DNA of 64,000 nucleotides from Plantago major (GCA_026545765.1 CM048839.1:60881677-60945676); one strand, 5' to 3'. Shown: positions 23,544 to 35,258, numbered from the stretch's first letter. Numbers and translations: made by a program. The notes: generated by a model not told the origin, from the sequence alone.

Positions 23544-23978
23544 TACCATCCGGAGAGGTAACATTGGTGGGAACCGACCCTGTTAATTTTGTTATGCACT
23601 TTTAGTATTTTATTTTGGTTTGGGTTTGAGGGATTCGTTTTTTTTTTTTTTAAATGTATTGGTTAAATTAATGGGTCGGGGTATAGGTAGAAGACCCGAT
23701 ACGATATAAAATATTTGTTATCAACACGTCAGGTCCTGAACGGGTTCGAATTGGGTTCAATCCCACCCCTTTAAAAGCATATTAGTCATTGTCAGTCGTA
23801 TTTTTACATTTTCTATAGGAACCATAACAAAAAGAGTCAATGAAGAAGGACTACCCACCAACGTCACAACTAATGATGTTTACAATCAAGTTTGACTCCG
23901 ATTAATGTATTATGTTGTTACCTTCTATTTATTATTAAAAGTAAATTATACCGTGGCATCGCCACGGGTTAGTACTAG

Positions 23979-24669
23979 TAATATGAAAAAACGTCAATGT
24001 TGAAAGAATATAAGTGTTTTTTTATTAAGAATATTAATGATTTTATTAACTATATAGTTTCGTATTTATCTCTCAGGAAACTTACTCTTCCAAAATAAAT
24101 AAGTAGATAAAGTCAAGGGTTGATTATTGAATTATGGCGGATGTGAAGTGGGAAAATGTGGTTAAGCACATCGATAGGTTCGGATGTATGTTGATGGAGT
24201 ACTAGAAGAAGATGCTTCTAAAGAGTTGCAGGTAAAGAAAAAGGGTAACTAGATGAATAAAAGATTGGTCAAAGTGAGAAACAAGAAAATAGGGTAGATG
24301 AATACCGTTGATATGAAAGAAACAAGAACCTCTGAGTAGGAGTAGAATGTGGAGTTCAATCTAACAGTTACTACAATTCAGGAGAAAACAACGATTCTTT
24401 CCACCTCTTTTTCATTATTTCTATTCTTCTTCTTCTTCCATTTCCATAACTCGCTCGCTGCTTACTCTTCTCCTGTGTCCGACCAGCTAAAATAGACGAG
24501 CAAACATTCTCAAGAAAACAAATCTAACACAAACAAACAATCTATCAAGGGCTTTTCTTTTCTACGGTCAGGCAGGCTCAGCAATACTTTTTGTTTTTGT
24601 TTCTACTATTTAACAATCTCCTCTGTTTGTTTTCTTGTAAGAAAACTTCCCTAAACCAAAAACTAACCG
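23979..24669 (+). promoter_or_regulatory. LARP6 upstream region and 5' leader
   Basis: No mobile element is recognised. From about 24390 the sequence turns C/T-rich with CTTCTTCTTCTTCC, typical of a plant 5' UTR. CTATTTAACAATC at 24605 is TATA-like but close to the ATG, so the start site is uncertain. Confidence 0.45.
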
Positions 24670-27015
24670 ATGGCACAAGCCATTTGTAAAGATGTTATCG
24701 ATACTGGATCATCATCATCGTTTTCGTCCGAGGCAATGACTAAGAAGAAGGACAGTGCCAACCCATTCAGATTCAATGCGGCTGCACCCGAGTTTGTTCC
24801 CAGGACGCAGGCTCAGCCCCAGGTTGCCAATGATCAGCCGCCTTTGACAACCGGGTACTTCTATCCGTGTTTCCAGTATCTTGACGGGACTAGTAGTGGA
24901 AGTTGGATTTATGTTGCTGATCAGGAGACAGTTATTCCTCTCGTTCAGCCCAAGCCGAATGCCAAGTCCCAACCCCAAGAGCAGAGCACCAGCCCTCATG
25001 CCAAGGACGTTGCGCTTTCCGATGAACTTAAGCAAAAGATCATCAAGCAGGTATTATTTCAACATTTTGCTTGATGGCTAATACTTCTCTAGATGCTATA
25101 TATATGCAAAACTCTGTAACAGTTTGTATTTGGCTGATGAAGAAAGATATGATGACAGAAAATTGATCCTTTCATCTTGACTGTGGTCGTTTCTTGTTTA
25201 AACGTTTACAGGCCGAATACATGTTTAGTGAGATGAGCATGCTAGCCAATGAATCCTTTTCCAAGCATGTGTATAAAGATCCAGAAGGTTACGGTGAGGA
25301 TTCAATCAGACTTAATTTGGAGACTTAATTGCATGCTTGTTTTATGTCTAACTTTGAGCATTGGCCTTTTCAACAGTTCCGATCAATTTTGTTACAACCA
25401 AGAAGAAACTCAAGTCCCTAAATGTTACTAATCAGATGGTTGCACAAGCTCTCAAGTTCTCATCAAAGCTGGTCAGTGTTAGAACTGTACTTCTACTCTT
25501 AACATAAACAAAACATTGCTCATTACTTAGCTTGACACTTTTCATTGCAAATGCATTATATTATTAGTTTGTGAGCAGTGATGGCAAGAAGGTGAAACGC
25601 AAAGATCCCTTCACAGAGAAAGAAAAGGAGGACCTACAGGTATATATAATTTCACCCCCGGAGCTTAAAATCCAGGCTCCGCCTCTTATTAGACAATATA
25701 TTGGAAAAGTTTATTCAGCTTCGTTTACATGTGCATTACCCACATTCGGTTACTTGGTTTATCGGATCATATTTTGTAACATAGATTTTGTTTCATATCT
25801 GACGCAGTTGCGGACGGTTATAGCTGAAAATCTACCTGATGATCACTCCCATCAAAACATTGAGAAACTGTTTAATGTGGTTGGAAGGTGTGTCATTTTA
25901 ATCTACTAGGTTATGAGTTTTCGTTTACCAGTAATGTTTTTCTAACATATGATTCTTACATGTACATATCTGGTGATACAGCATAAAAGCAATACGGATA
26001 TGCCAACCGCAGGAACAGTCAAATTCTTCCCGTTCTTCTAAGGGGGATATAGTAGTGAGTAACAAGGTATGAAATCCAGAACAATTTTTGTTTGGTTTAT
26101 AATTATACTTAGTCATATTCTGATCGCCCATTTCTTAATTACCTTGTAGCTTCATGCACTGGTAGAGTATGAGAATCCGGAAACAGCAGAAAAAGCGGTA
26201 GGTTTTACTTTTCTCTCAGTTTTTTTACCAATAGCTTTTGGATGGAACCATATTTTCATTTCTTAGAGTGTGAACTTGCTTTGCTAATTTAGGCCGAGAA
26301 GTTAAATGATGAAAGAAACTGGAGAAAAGGCATGCGTGTACGCGTTATGCTTAAGCGTTCGGTACGTTTGAACTTATTTAAAATGCTGAAGTATATAACT
26401 TCTTGTGAAAACTGTTTTCACATTTAACTTGTGTAAAACTGGTTTCGGCTGGTGATATAAGAGACTAGCTTGGTCACTTAAGAGCCAACCAAACCAGTTT
26501 TACAGCTTGTTAATTGATATTTTTTCCTTGTATTTAAATTATCTGTCATAAGTTGCAGCCAAAGTCAGTTCTGAAAACCAGGAAGTCAGACTTTGATGTA
26601 TGCTTCAACGATGATCATCTACACGATGATTCTTCACGTCTCAGCTCCTTGGAAACCTCTGAGGTCCGTACTTAGCTTCCTGCTTTACATTCTACACATA
26701 AAAATACGCACTGAACTCAACTCTAGTGATGATTTTGAATTGTTGTTCTGATTAATTAATGGCTGCTACATACAGGACGAGGAAGCGACAGGGTCAGCAA
26801 AGAAAAGCTGGACCAGAAACCGGGGGAAACCTAAGCATCGTCCTCTGCAAACTGCACGTAGCCTGCCTTCATCATACACTGTAAGCAGCAGCAGCAGCAG
26901 CAGCTGCCCAGGTGAAATATCTAGCAGAACAATGCCGAAAGGGCCTAGAATGCCTGATGGAACGAGGGGATTCACGATGGGCAGGGGAAAGCCGATTGCT
27001 GTCCCATTTCATTAA
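24670..27015 (+). CDS. LARP6: La-related protein 6 (LARP6B/C type)
   Basis: Ten exons: 24670-25050, 25212-25293, 25377-25471, 25568-25639, 25808-25887, 25982-26066, 26150-26197, 26293-26361, 26559-26663 and 26776-27015. All introns are GT..AG and the frame stays open for 418 residues. Domains in order: a PAM2-like poly(A)-binding-protein contact (NPFRFNAAAPEFVPR, ~31-45); a La motif (~118-205, KQAEYMFSEMSMLANESFSK, KLFVSSDGKKVKRKDPF); an RRM-like fold (~211-310, AENLPDDHSHQNIEKLFNVV, HALVEYENPETAEKA); and a basic, Ser-rich tail ending in RMPDGTRGFTMGRGK, the short C-terminal motif of the family. These proteins bind mRNA and interact with poly(A)-binding protein; plant 6B/6C members have the PAM2 motif, 6A does not. 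The gene appears intact. I cannot separate 6B from 6C. Confidence 0.9.
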
Positions 27016-28921
27016 CTGTTGGAGTTAAAATGATCTGAAGATTGGTAAACTGGACTGGAAGTGTTTCTTGGTGGAGAAAGTTAACTGACTTGTGTCATTG
27101 TTGGTCGAATTAATCGATCGTTTTTGTACGTGTTAATAATTGTTGCATATGCACCACCTTATATAGGGGATCCATTGATATTTGTGTTTGTTAGATATAC
27201 TTAAACCATTGGAATTAAGAATAGATGTGCTGCTAAATGAAGTTGAATAGATAGGGTTCGTTTAAACAAGACAAGATTTATAACCATTGTATGTTGAGTT
27301 TTGATCAAGCCAAGGGCCTATTAGGGTGTATTTTTTTCTTGGCAAAAACTACTGTGTAATATCTTGCTACAATTTTCACTCATTAATGAATTAGCATATC
27401 TTGTTTTAATTTACCTCATCTCTGCCTTGTTTTATTCTCTTTCTTGCTTCGGTTCTCATTTGCCTTAGGCTTTGTTCTCTTCGTCTGAACTGAACTGAAT
27501 TGTAGTATAAAATATAATTAAGCAGAACTGAATTGAACTGAATAGATCTGAACTGAACTGAATGAATCTGAACCGAATTGAATTAGTTTTCAGATAAAGA
27601 GAACAGATCCTTAGTAGTCCTGTTCGTATTTGGAATGTTTGCCCGTACTATCTGGCTACCACTCAGATCAACAATTACATATAGGTCCTTTAAGCAGTTT
27701 TTATGTTGACCAACTTAAAGCTTACAATTGATATTGACAAACCAAACATGGCGTTAGCAATTATTTTTAAATACTACCATTTTCAATTAAAGTAAAAAGA
27801 AATAGAAACACATTTTGTAAAATTACTTAATTTCTCATTCCTCAATTATTTACCTGAAGCTTGTTTGAGTGGTTAGCACCATTGTTTTTATTTCGTCAGT
27901 ATGGAGAATGAGAAAGCTTCTTTCCTTTTGGTTACTCATTATCATCAGAAATTGTTTATACAATTTGTATGTATAGTTATGCTTTAATACTGATGATTGT
28001 GTAGTTGTAGCAAATTATAAATGCTTCAGCAATGAAAGCTTCGCCCGCCATTGATAACGGCCATGAAAGCTTCGAAGCTTTCCTCTATGCTTTTGAACCA
28101 AACGAATGATGATGGTCGTGGATTTCCATGGTCCTATTTGTCACGATATACATAGAAGACCCATAAATTCCGAATTGTGTTTTGAATTGGGTTCTTTGGA
28201 AGACACATAAATTTCGAATTTGGAGATCTAAAATTAGAACCTTATTTCAATCAATTAATTGTTATTTCGGTCGATTATATGTTGGTGAAGTGTGGGATTT
28301 GATCTTGCTTGAGTTTAGTTGATGATTGAAACCGAATTCGAAAAAACAGGGACTCAATTGAATGGTTTAGAAACTTGAAACCCTTGCTTTTGAGAATTAG
28401 GGTTGTACCTGGGATTAGGCTTGCAAATTGATTTTGCTGGGGACTTACGATTTCTTTCAATTTGGCCCAAAAATAGTTTTTAATTTTGCAATTAAGTCCT
28501 GATTTTTTTTTTGAAAATTATATTTAAATTCTGAATTTTGTATATTATTTATTTTGTTATAAATTTTATTATTTATAGAGTAAGTATTTAGTTTCAAGGA
28601 CTGGAAAGAAAAAATTTAGAAACTTAAGGGACTATCTTTTGAGAAATTAATTTTGTAAGGGACTTTGAGTTATAAATATGTTGTTTGGCCATTTTCAAAA
28701 GTTGATAATTGAATAGGGGAAAAAATGGATTTTTCAGGTTTAAATTCGTCAAAAGTCAAATTCGTGGACTTGGATGTAATTGATATTTAGTGAACATGAC
28801 TTGGATGTTATTGTTGATCTAATGGGTATCCATCTGCAACATTTGAATCTAACATGGGGCCTAGATGTAATTTGCCCTAATTTTATTGATAACATAGGAC
28901 GTCTATAGATAAGTTATGTAA
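27016..28921. other. Intergenic region after LARP6
   Basis: LARP6 3' UTR/flank, then AT-rich sequence with no gene that I recognise. 27486-27600 carries the CTGAACTGAATTGTAGTATAAA..AAGCAGAACTGAA..GAATGAATCTGAACC block also found at 15990-16050 in the OTP51 intron. 28010-28090 has AAAGCTTCG repeats in both orientations. Confidence 0.5.
27486..27600 (+). repeat. Dispersed GAACTGAA-rich repeat
   Basis: CTGAACTGAACTGAATTGTA, then AAGCAGAACTGAA and GAACTGAATGAATCTGAAC match 15990-16050 closely. Two unlinked copies 11 kb apart suggest a dispersed repeat, possibly the end of a MITE. Confidence 0.6.
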
Positions 28922-29255
28922 GAGCACTAGTTGTAGGATGCATATAATTTTCTCTAAGTATTGCCCCTAAATGATGTACTATGTTAGTTATAGTCTCCCT
29001 ATATTTTTTGCAAAACCTCAGGTGACCTATTTCTATCGAAAAAGTAAGAAATAAACTAGTGGCCCCCACTAAATTCCCCTTCAAAATAATTTGAGGAGTC
29101 CTCAAATTTGAGCAATATGTTAGGAAGCCCAAAATTTTTATGTAGGCCAACACTTAAATAGGATTCCTGAAGTTTTGATGTTTTAGTCTACAATTCATTG
29201 TTTTATCCTAAATATGATAATACGATCCATTATGAAATACCTACAACTAGTGCTC
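28922..29255. mobile_element. Tourist-like (PIF/Harbinger) MITE
   Basis: The inverted ends GAGCACTAGTTGTAGG (left) and CCTACAACTAGTGCTC (right) are perfect over 16 bases. TAA is duplicated at 28919-28921 and 29256-29258, the PIF/Harbinger target. 334 bases, no ORF. Confidence 0.85.
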
Positions 29256-29417
29256 TAAAGGCCGTCTCTTATAAGACTTTTATTGTCCTTGTGTTCTTTC
29301 TGCCCGGTACATTTGCATATTCAGCCGAACATTGTCGAATACTTTTTTAGGGGGCAGCTCTTCCACAAGACCCGAATTCGATACCTGGCTTATCACTTAA
29401 GCCGATTATTGAGAAAT

Positions 29418-29607
29418 GAAAAAAATTTAGTTTACACACAAACCTTTGGCCGTTTTTTGAGGTTACACACAAACCTTTTTTTTTCCCACCCGACACCAAA
29501 ACCTTGGTCAACGTGTGCAGTCAACACACTCGACTGGATGCCGTTAGTTCTGTCCGTCAAAAGGCGTGTAATTCACGCGCCCGGTAAGGGCAAAAGGGTA
29601 ATTTTGC
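29418..29607 (+). repeat. Left terminal inverted repeat
   Basis: Starts GAAAAAAATTTAGTTTACAC and ends GGGTAATTTTGC. It pairs with 35056-35249, with a few substitutions and a short indel in the T-rich run. Confidence 0.95.
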
Positions 29608-30082
29608 TGAACGCAAGCTTATTACCAACAACACAAAGCTAATTAGGCAAAATTCCCATTTCAATTCTTCACAAATTCAAAAAACTAGCTTCTGACGATC
29701 GAAATTCTCTGCACAAAATCGCGATGGCTTGGAAAAAACGCAGTCCAAGTACAAGAATTCCTAAGGGCGAACAGCTCCAGATTATGGTAAGTTCATGTTC
29801 TGTATACTGCTTGTGTTTTTGAAGCAAAAAGTTTGTTTTTTGGTGAAATCGATGATAATGTTGGCTTGTTGTGTGTTGTTGCTGCTTAATACCATTGTTT
29901 ATTCAAGTTATGTCGAATTAGTGGCTGTACACTAGGTTTTCTTGTTTGATTTTGGGATTTTTAAGATTCCATATGCTCCCCACTGTACATGCTTTTGAAT
30001 AGTTTATACATTCCAAGAATAGTGTATTTATGTTGGGTTGGAATGGAAAAATGACTGCTTGCTCTGTTTTATTATTGCAGCT

Positions 30083-33000
30083 CCATTGAGCTTCAACTTT
30101 ACAGTTGTAATGGACCACCACGGGAAGTTCATTAATGGGAAAACATTCTATGATGGAGGATGGGTTTCACATTTTGATTGGTGTCATGTTGATAAAATGA
30201 GCATGTTAGAAGTTAAAGAGATGGTGAATATGTGTGGAATTGATCCCAAGACTGTGAACTACTACTTTTCAAAGAGTGGAATTAATTGTTGCAAAGACTT
30301 GGTTAAGATGGAAACTGACATTCATGCATGCCAAATGGGGTTTATTGTTGATAGTAGTAATTCAGTGGGTGTGTTTGTAGAACACTTGATTGATGGAGAA
30401 ACTGGTAGTGAAAGTGAGGAAGAACAGAGTGAAAGATAGGTGGGAGAAGATGATGAACAGAGTGAAAGAGAGGAGGGAGAAGAGAGTGAAGCAGATAATG
30501 AACAAAGTGAAGATGATCATAGTGAAGATGAGGATTTTAATGTGAATGATGAACATATTGAGAATGAGGGAGATGATGAACTGGTAGAGGAAGATGATGA
30601 ACTCGTGCAGGGTGAACAAAGTGACAATGATGAGCCTATTGATGAGGAACTTGTGCAGGGTGAACAAAGTGACAATGATGAGCCTATTGATGAGGAACTG
30701 GTGCAGGAACATGAACCTATTGATAGAGCGTTGTTGTTGAAGTTGGTGGATGATAGAGAAATAGGATTTGATGAGCAGTCAATAGGAAGTGATTCAGTCA
30801 ACTCTAATGGTTTAGATGATAGTGATTGTGAGTTGAGTAATGAAACTGCAGAATTCTATAAGGGCTTCCAGAATGAGCAATCCATTCCTAGCATGAGTGT
30901 TCAATCCACTTCAGTTGTTCCTCACCCATCTAAGTATAAAGGCTTCCCATTGTTTAACCCTAATACAGATATGGAGAACCCTAAGTTTTGAATTAGGGTT
31001 GGTGTTTTCTGGCAACAAAGTCTTGAGAGATGCCCTCAGGAGTCACTCAATTAAGAATGGCAAGGAGCTTAGGTATGAAAGGAATTATGAGGGGAGGATT
31101 GTGTCTGCTTGTGCTGCTGAAAATTGTCCTTGGAGAGTTGTAGCAACTGCATTTCATGGGAAGGGAAAGGTGGCTATGCAGATCAAGTATGTGAATGATA
31201 CACATCAGTGTAGCATGGTGGAGGAAGTGAGAGCTGCTTCTGCTAGATGGATATCTGAGCAATATGAGGAGGAAATAAAGTCAATTGACAAATGGAAAGT
31301 GAAGTCCATGAAGTCAGTAATAAGAAGCAAGAAGGGGGTACTTATCAAGAAGAACAAGTTGTACATGGCTAAGAAGTTGGTTCAATTGAAGAGGTGTGGA
31401 TCTGAGAATGAACAATATGCACAGTTATGGAGGTATGCAGCTGAGATAAAGAGGAGTGATCAAACCAACACTGTAATGATCAAGCCTTTCAAGCATGATG
31501 ATGGTAGGCATATATTCAAGAGGATATATATATGTCGGGGTGCTATGAAGAGGGGGTTCAAGCAACTGAGGAAGATTATATGCCTAGATGGATGCCATCT
31601 AAGGGGAAAAAATGGTGGGATACTCCTCACTGCAGTAGGAGTTAATCCCAGTAACTCTTTGTATCCCATTGCCTATGCTATTGTAGAGAAGGAGAAGACA
31701 GATACATGGACATGGTTTCTTGAGTATTTAGCTAAAGATTTAGGGATTCATGAGACTTCTGAGGACTTCACCTTCATGTCAGACAAGTAGAAAGGATTGA
31801 TCATTGCTATTGAGAGCTTATTCCAAAATGTTGAGCACAGGTTTTGTGTTGTTCACTTGTACGACAATATGAAGTTGTATCAAGGTGGCTTAGTACTTAA
31901 ACAGCTACTGTGCAGGGCTGCAAAAGCTACAAGGATGGTTGATTTTGAAGAGGTTATGAGTGAGATAAAGAAGAAAGATAAGAAAGCATATGAATGGCTT
32001 GTGAAAAATCCTGCTGATAACTGGGCCAAGTCACACTTCAAAACTCTTGTGAAATCTGACATATGTGTGAACAATATGTCTGAATCATTCAACTCTATGA
32101 TTTTGGAAGCAAGAAGCAAGCCAGTAATTGAGATGCTTGAAGATATAAGGATGCTCATAATGAAGAGGGTTTGGGTGAGAAGGAGTCAAGGTGAGGGATG
32201 GTGGGGTGATATATGTCCTAAGCTTAGAGAGAAGCTGGAGTTGGGCAGATTGAGAAGCAATTAATTCACTTGCTTGTTCAATGGAGAAGATGAGTTTGAG
32301 GTTGTAATGAAAGGTGGGGGTATGGATAGATGGATTGTCTCAGTTGTGAGGAGGACATGTTCTTGCAGAAAATGGTAACTTAGTGGCTATCCATGTTGGC
32401 ATGCAATCTCCTGTCTGAATTTTCTAGGTAAGAGAGTTGAGGATTATGTTGATGATTGCTATAGAAGGGCTACATATATGGCAGTATACTCCAATGTCAT
32501 GGCTCCATTAAGAGGGCAATCTGAATGGCCAAGGTCTGATCTGCCTATTCTATTGCGTCCCATTCCTGGAAAAATGCCTGGTAGGCCCAAGAATAACACT
32601 AGGAAAAAGAGCACAGTTGAGATTCAAGAACTGAAAGCCAGACTTGCTCTACAAAAGTATGAAGAGACTGGTAGGATGGGAAGGCATGGAATGATCATGA
32701 AATGCTCATATTGCAAGCTTGCAGGACATAACAAGAGAGGGTGTGTGAAGTTGAATAAAGATTTACCTCCAGAATCTAGTACTGCTGCAGCTAAAGGCAA
32801 GGTAAGAATCAAAAAACACTCTAATGGCTACATATTCCTATGTTGTTTAACTTGCAGTAACTAACTCTACTTGCTTGTCATTGAATCAGAAAAGAAAGGT
32901 ACAAGAAAAATGTTCCTACTGCAAAGACACAGGACACATATATGAAGAATGTTTGATGAGGATAGTAGATGATGAAGCAAGAGTTAAGGTAATAATCAGT

Positions 33001-33706
33001 ACACTATGTTAGTCACTTTACATTAAGTTTGGTTTCTTACACTAGCTAGTTGATGTTAACAGCAGACAAAAGGGAATAAGAGGTCTAAAACTGGAAACAA
33101 ACAACCTGGCAGCACTTCTACTGTGATTGAAGAGCCTGTTGACACTATCACTAACATTGGGGTATGTATTTTTACAGTATAAGTCAGTATAATTTTTGAG
33201 GGATTTCTTAGCACATAATGTCATTGTTATTGTTTGATTGTCATGCAGGGTAAACCTAGGAAGAGGCAGTTGTTGTTTGTTGAAGATGAAGTTGAAGATG
33301 AAGAAACTTCAAGGCAGGCTGCAAAGGTAATGTTTTGATACTAGAATACATGTCTTCATATTAATCTTGAATCTTGTAATGAACAAAGGCTTGAATTTGT
33401 GATTGTAGGTTCTTGAACAACAAAATAATGTTCTTAATTTGTTGCAATACTGTAAGGATAAGGAATCTCAGGTATACAACTCACTCTATGTCTTTGTATT
33501 ACTTGTTTGTATATCCTTGAAGAACTATTAACACTTACTCGTTAATACTTTAGGGAAATAACTCAAGCAAGAACTCAGGCAAGGTGGCTGGCATGAACTC
33601 AGGCAACATAGGGCAGCCTAATACACCAAGGAGGAGTAGAAGACTTGCACTAATTTATGGAACTCATGAATCATCTGTTACTGGAGGTGGTGGAACTCAG
33701 AAATGA
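30083..33706 (+). pseudogene. MURA-like Mutator transposase, multi-exon, decayed
   Basis: An upstream exon may start at 29725 (MAWKKRSPSTRIPKG) before an intron. From 30083 there is a PB1-like start (FNFTVVMDHHGKF..HFDWCHVDKMSMLEV), then a very acidic linker with a duplicated 16-residue unit (ELVQGEQSDNDEPIDE, 30599-30694). The Mutator DNA-binding domain follows (~30990-31240), then the MULE catalytic domain (IICLDGCHLRGKNGG ~31575, FMSDK ~31775, HRFCVVHLYDNM ~31840, NNMSESFN ~32070). A SWIM finger (CSCRKW..CWHA ~32365-32400) and two CX2CX4HX4C knuckles (32703, 32913) complete it, plus short basic 3' exons ending at 33706. Stops occur at 30437, 31788, 32262 and 32379, and a one-base frame change near 30985. 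Several stops fall where glutamine is usual (SDK*KG, KW*LSG), as CAG/CAA to TAG/TAA changes would give. The last splice sites are GT..AG. Confidence 0.9.
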
Positions 33707-34364
33707 TTTGTCAATTTACATGGACTAGACTGACTAAGTTAGCTAATGGCTCAATGTTCTCTACTAGTATTTTGTTGACTTGGTGGATAACTTACTGTTT
33801 AGTTAATTCCTGAATGACTTGGATCATGTTTTGAATACTCTAGTTTTGCTTTTGCTGGAATTCTAATGGAATATGCCTGAATGGCTTGGATAATGGTATA
33901 TGCCTTAATGGCTTGGATAACTTACATGTTTGTTCCATTATGGAAAGGTTTATTGTTGTTCAGGTTTATCTAGTTTTTGTACAAGTTATGTACAGGTTTA
34001 TTTTGGTTGGTTACAGGTTGTTTATGTACAAGTTATGTACATGTTCACTTCAAAACATGTTTGGTGTAAACTTAAAAATATGTGAAAGGTTTATGTATCG
34101 AGTTAGACAATTTGCAAAGGTTAATGTGTTGAATGACACAATTTGCAAAGGTTAATGTGTCGAGTTTAACAATTTGCAAATAATTCAGTGTGCAGAATTG
34201 TAAACAAACACATCAATCTTGAAGAAAAACATGCTTACTTGATACACCATTTCAGCAAAAGCAATTCATTACAACATCAACAAACACTTAAGAGACTTAA
34301 ATCATCCATTTCATAAACAGGACTACCTAATTTAGCCTACTTCATACGCATCATCACCTACGTA
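33707..34364. other. Spacer between the two convergent genes
   Basis: AT-rich, no gene. Short repeats: TACAAGTTATGTACA at 33980 and 34028, and ACAATTTGCAAAGGTTAATGTGT in two to three copies at 34105-34180. It presumably holds both 3' ends. Confidence 0.6.
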
Positions 34365-34899
34365 CTAGTTAAATCCAACTCGAATACGCAATTCCTCAAT
34401 CCTTGCACTTAGTTCGTCGATCTCATTCTTCACCTCCTCTACTACACCACTACGAACCTCAGATTCTTTAGCTAGCATACCAAGAAGATGACTGTTTTCC
34501 GCCCTAAGCCTTTCATTTTCTTCCTCCAAAGCACCAACTCTTGCCTCATACTCATTAATCCTTCTCAACAAGCCTGGGATGATTTGGATAGATCTTCTGC
34601 ACATTGGTGGATCAATCCATACCCAATGTCTACATGCTCTTACAGTCTACCAACAAAAACATGCGAACATGAATATCAACATACGAAACAAAAATCATTC
34701 GCCAATTGACAAATAGGATACCAAAATCAACAAACTCCACTGAAAATTAACGAATTGAACTGAAAATTAACACTACTACTTACTCCAAAATTCTGACACC
34801 TCTCAAACCTTCTCCGGGATTAATGTCTATCCACGATGTGATTCGATCACTAATTAACCCACACCGACAAATCGTTGGTCTCGGATCAACACCCGACAT
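34365..34899 (-). pseudogene. GRF-type zinc finger plus coiled-coil protein, second gene of the element
   Basis: The ATG at 34899 opens exon 1 (34784-34899): MSGVDPRPTICRCGLISDRI, then TSWIDINPG, the first half of a zf-GRF finger (CxCG..TSWxDxNPG). One base is missing at about 34818; the other frame then gives the RRFERCQNFG expected of the finger. The intron (34647-34783) has GTAAGT..TAG. Exon 2 (34365-34646) completes the finger (VRACRHWVWIDPPMC) and continues into a heptad-rich coiled coil (ALEEENERLRAENSHLLGML, VVEEVKNEIDELSARIEELR) before the stop. The whole protein would be about 130 residues. It could bind nucleic acid and dimerise, perhaps as an accessory to transposition, but that is inference. 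Its place inside the right TIR, facing the transposase, mirrors mudrB, to which I see no sequence likeness. Confidence 0.75.
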
Positions 34900-35055
34900 T
34901 TTCGAGAAGAAAGAAAACTGCCAGAACTTGTTAAGAATGTTGAATTGCCGTTTTAGGGTTTAGTATGAAGAGAATTGGGGATGAATTAATAAAGGAGGCT
35001 TTTTTTTTTTGGGAGGGAAAATCGGTAACAAAAGGGAGGGAAATTGGTTCCCTTT

Positions 35056-35249
35056 GCAAAATTACCCTTTTGCCCTTACCGGACGCGTGAATTACACGCA
35101 TTTTGACGGACAGAACTAACGGCGTCCAGTCAAGTGTGTTGACTGCACACGTTGACCAAGGTTTTAGTGTCGGGTGGGAAAAACAAAAAAAGGTTTGTGT
35201 GTAACCTTAAAAAACGGCCAAAGGTTTGTGTGTAAACTAAAATTTGCTC
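35056..35249 (-). repeat. Right terminal inverted repeat
   Basis: The reverse complement of the left repeat; it ends ..CTAAAATTTGCTC before the TTGAGAAAT duplicate. Both TIRs would lie upstream of the gene nearest to them, so each may carry a promoter. Confidence 0.95.
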
Positions 35250-35258
35250 TTGAGAAAT

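Larger units (their letters stand above)
18848..23978 (+). mobile_element. Non-autonomous Helitron, 5.1 kb
   Basis: The 5' end TCTATATATATGATAAAAG follows an A (18847). The 3' end is a 7-bp hairpin (CCGTGGC-ATC-GCCACGG, 23951-23967), 11 more bases and CTAG (23975-23978) followed by T. TC..CTAG inserted between A and T without a target duplication is the Helitron signature. No Rep/helicase is visible, so it would need an autonomous partner. It carries a fragment of the ARP4 gene, a TIR element and two Stowaway-like MITEs. It sits between OTP51 and LARP6. Confidence 0.85.
29418..35249 (+). mobile_element. Complete two-gene Mutator-like element, 5.8 kb
   Basis: The 9-base duplicate TTGAGAAAT lies on both sides (29409-29417, 35250-35258). 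Inverted repeats of about 190 bases (29418-29607 and 35056-35249) are nearly identical. The interior holds a MURA-type transposase gene on the + strand and, facing it, a GRF-zinc-finger/coiled-coil gene on the - strand. This gives a convergent two-gene layout like that of maize MuDR. High TIR identity and a perfect duplication indicate fairly recent insertion, although both genes already carry mutations. Confidence 0.95.

Noticed and set aside
24715..25035. A - strand ORF overlapping LARP6 exon 1
   Set aside because: Shadow of a conserved coding exon; no domain.
30362..30801. Hydrophobic or Ser/Cys-rich ORFs on the - strand
   Set aside because: They mirror the Asp/Glu/Gln-rich low-complexity linker of the transposase and have no features of their own.
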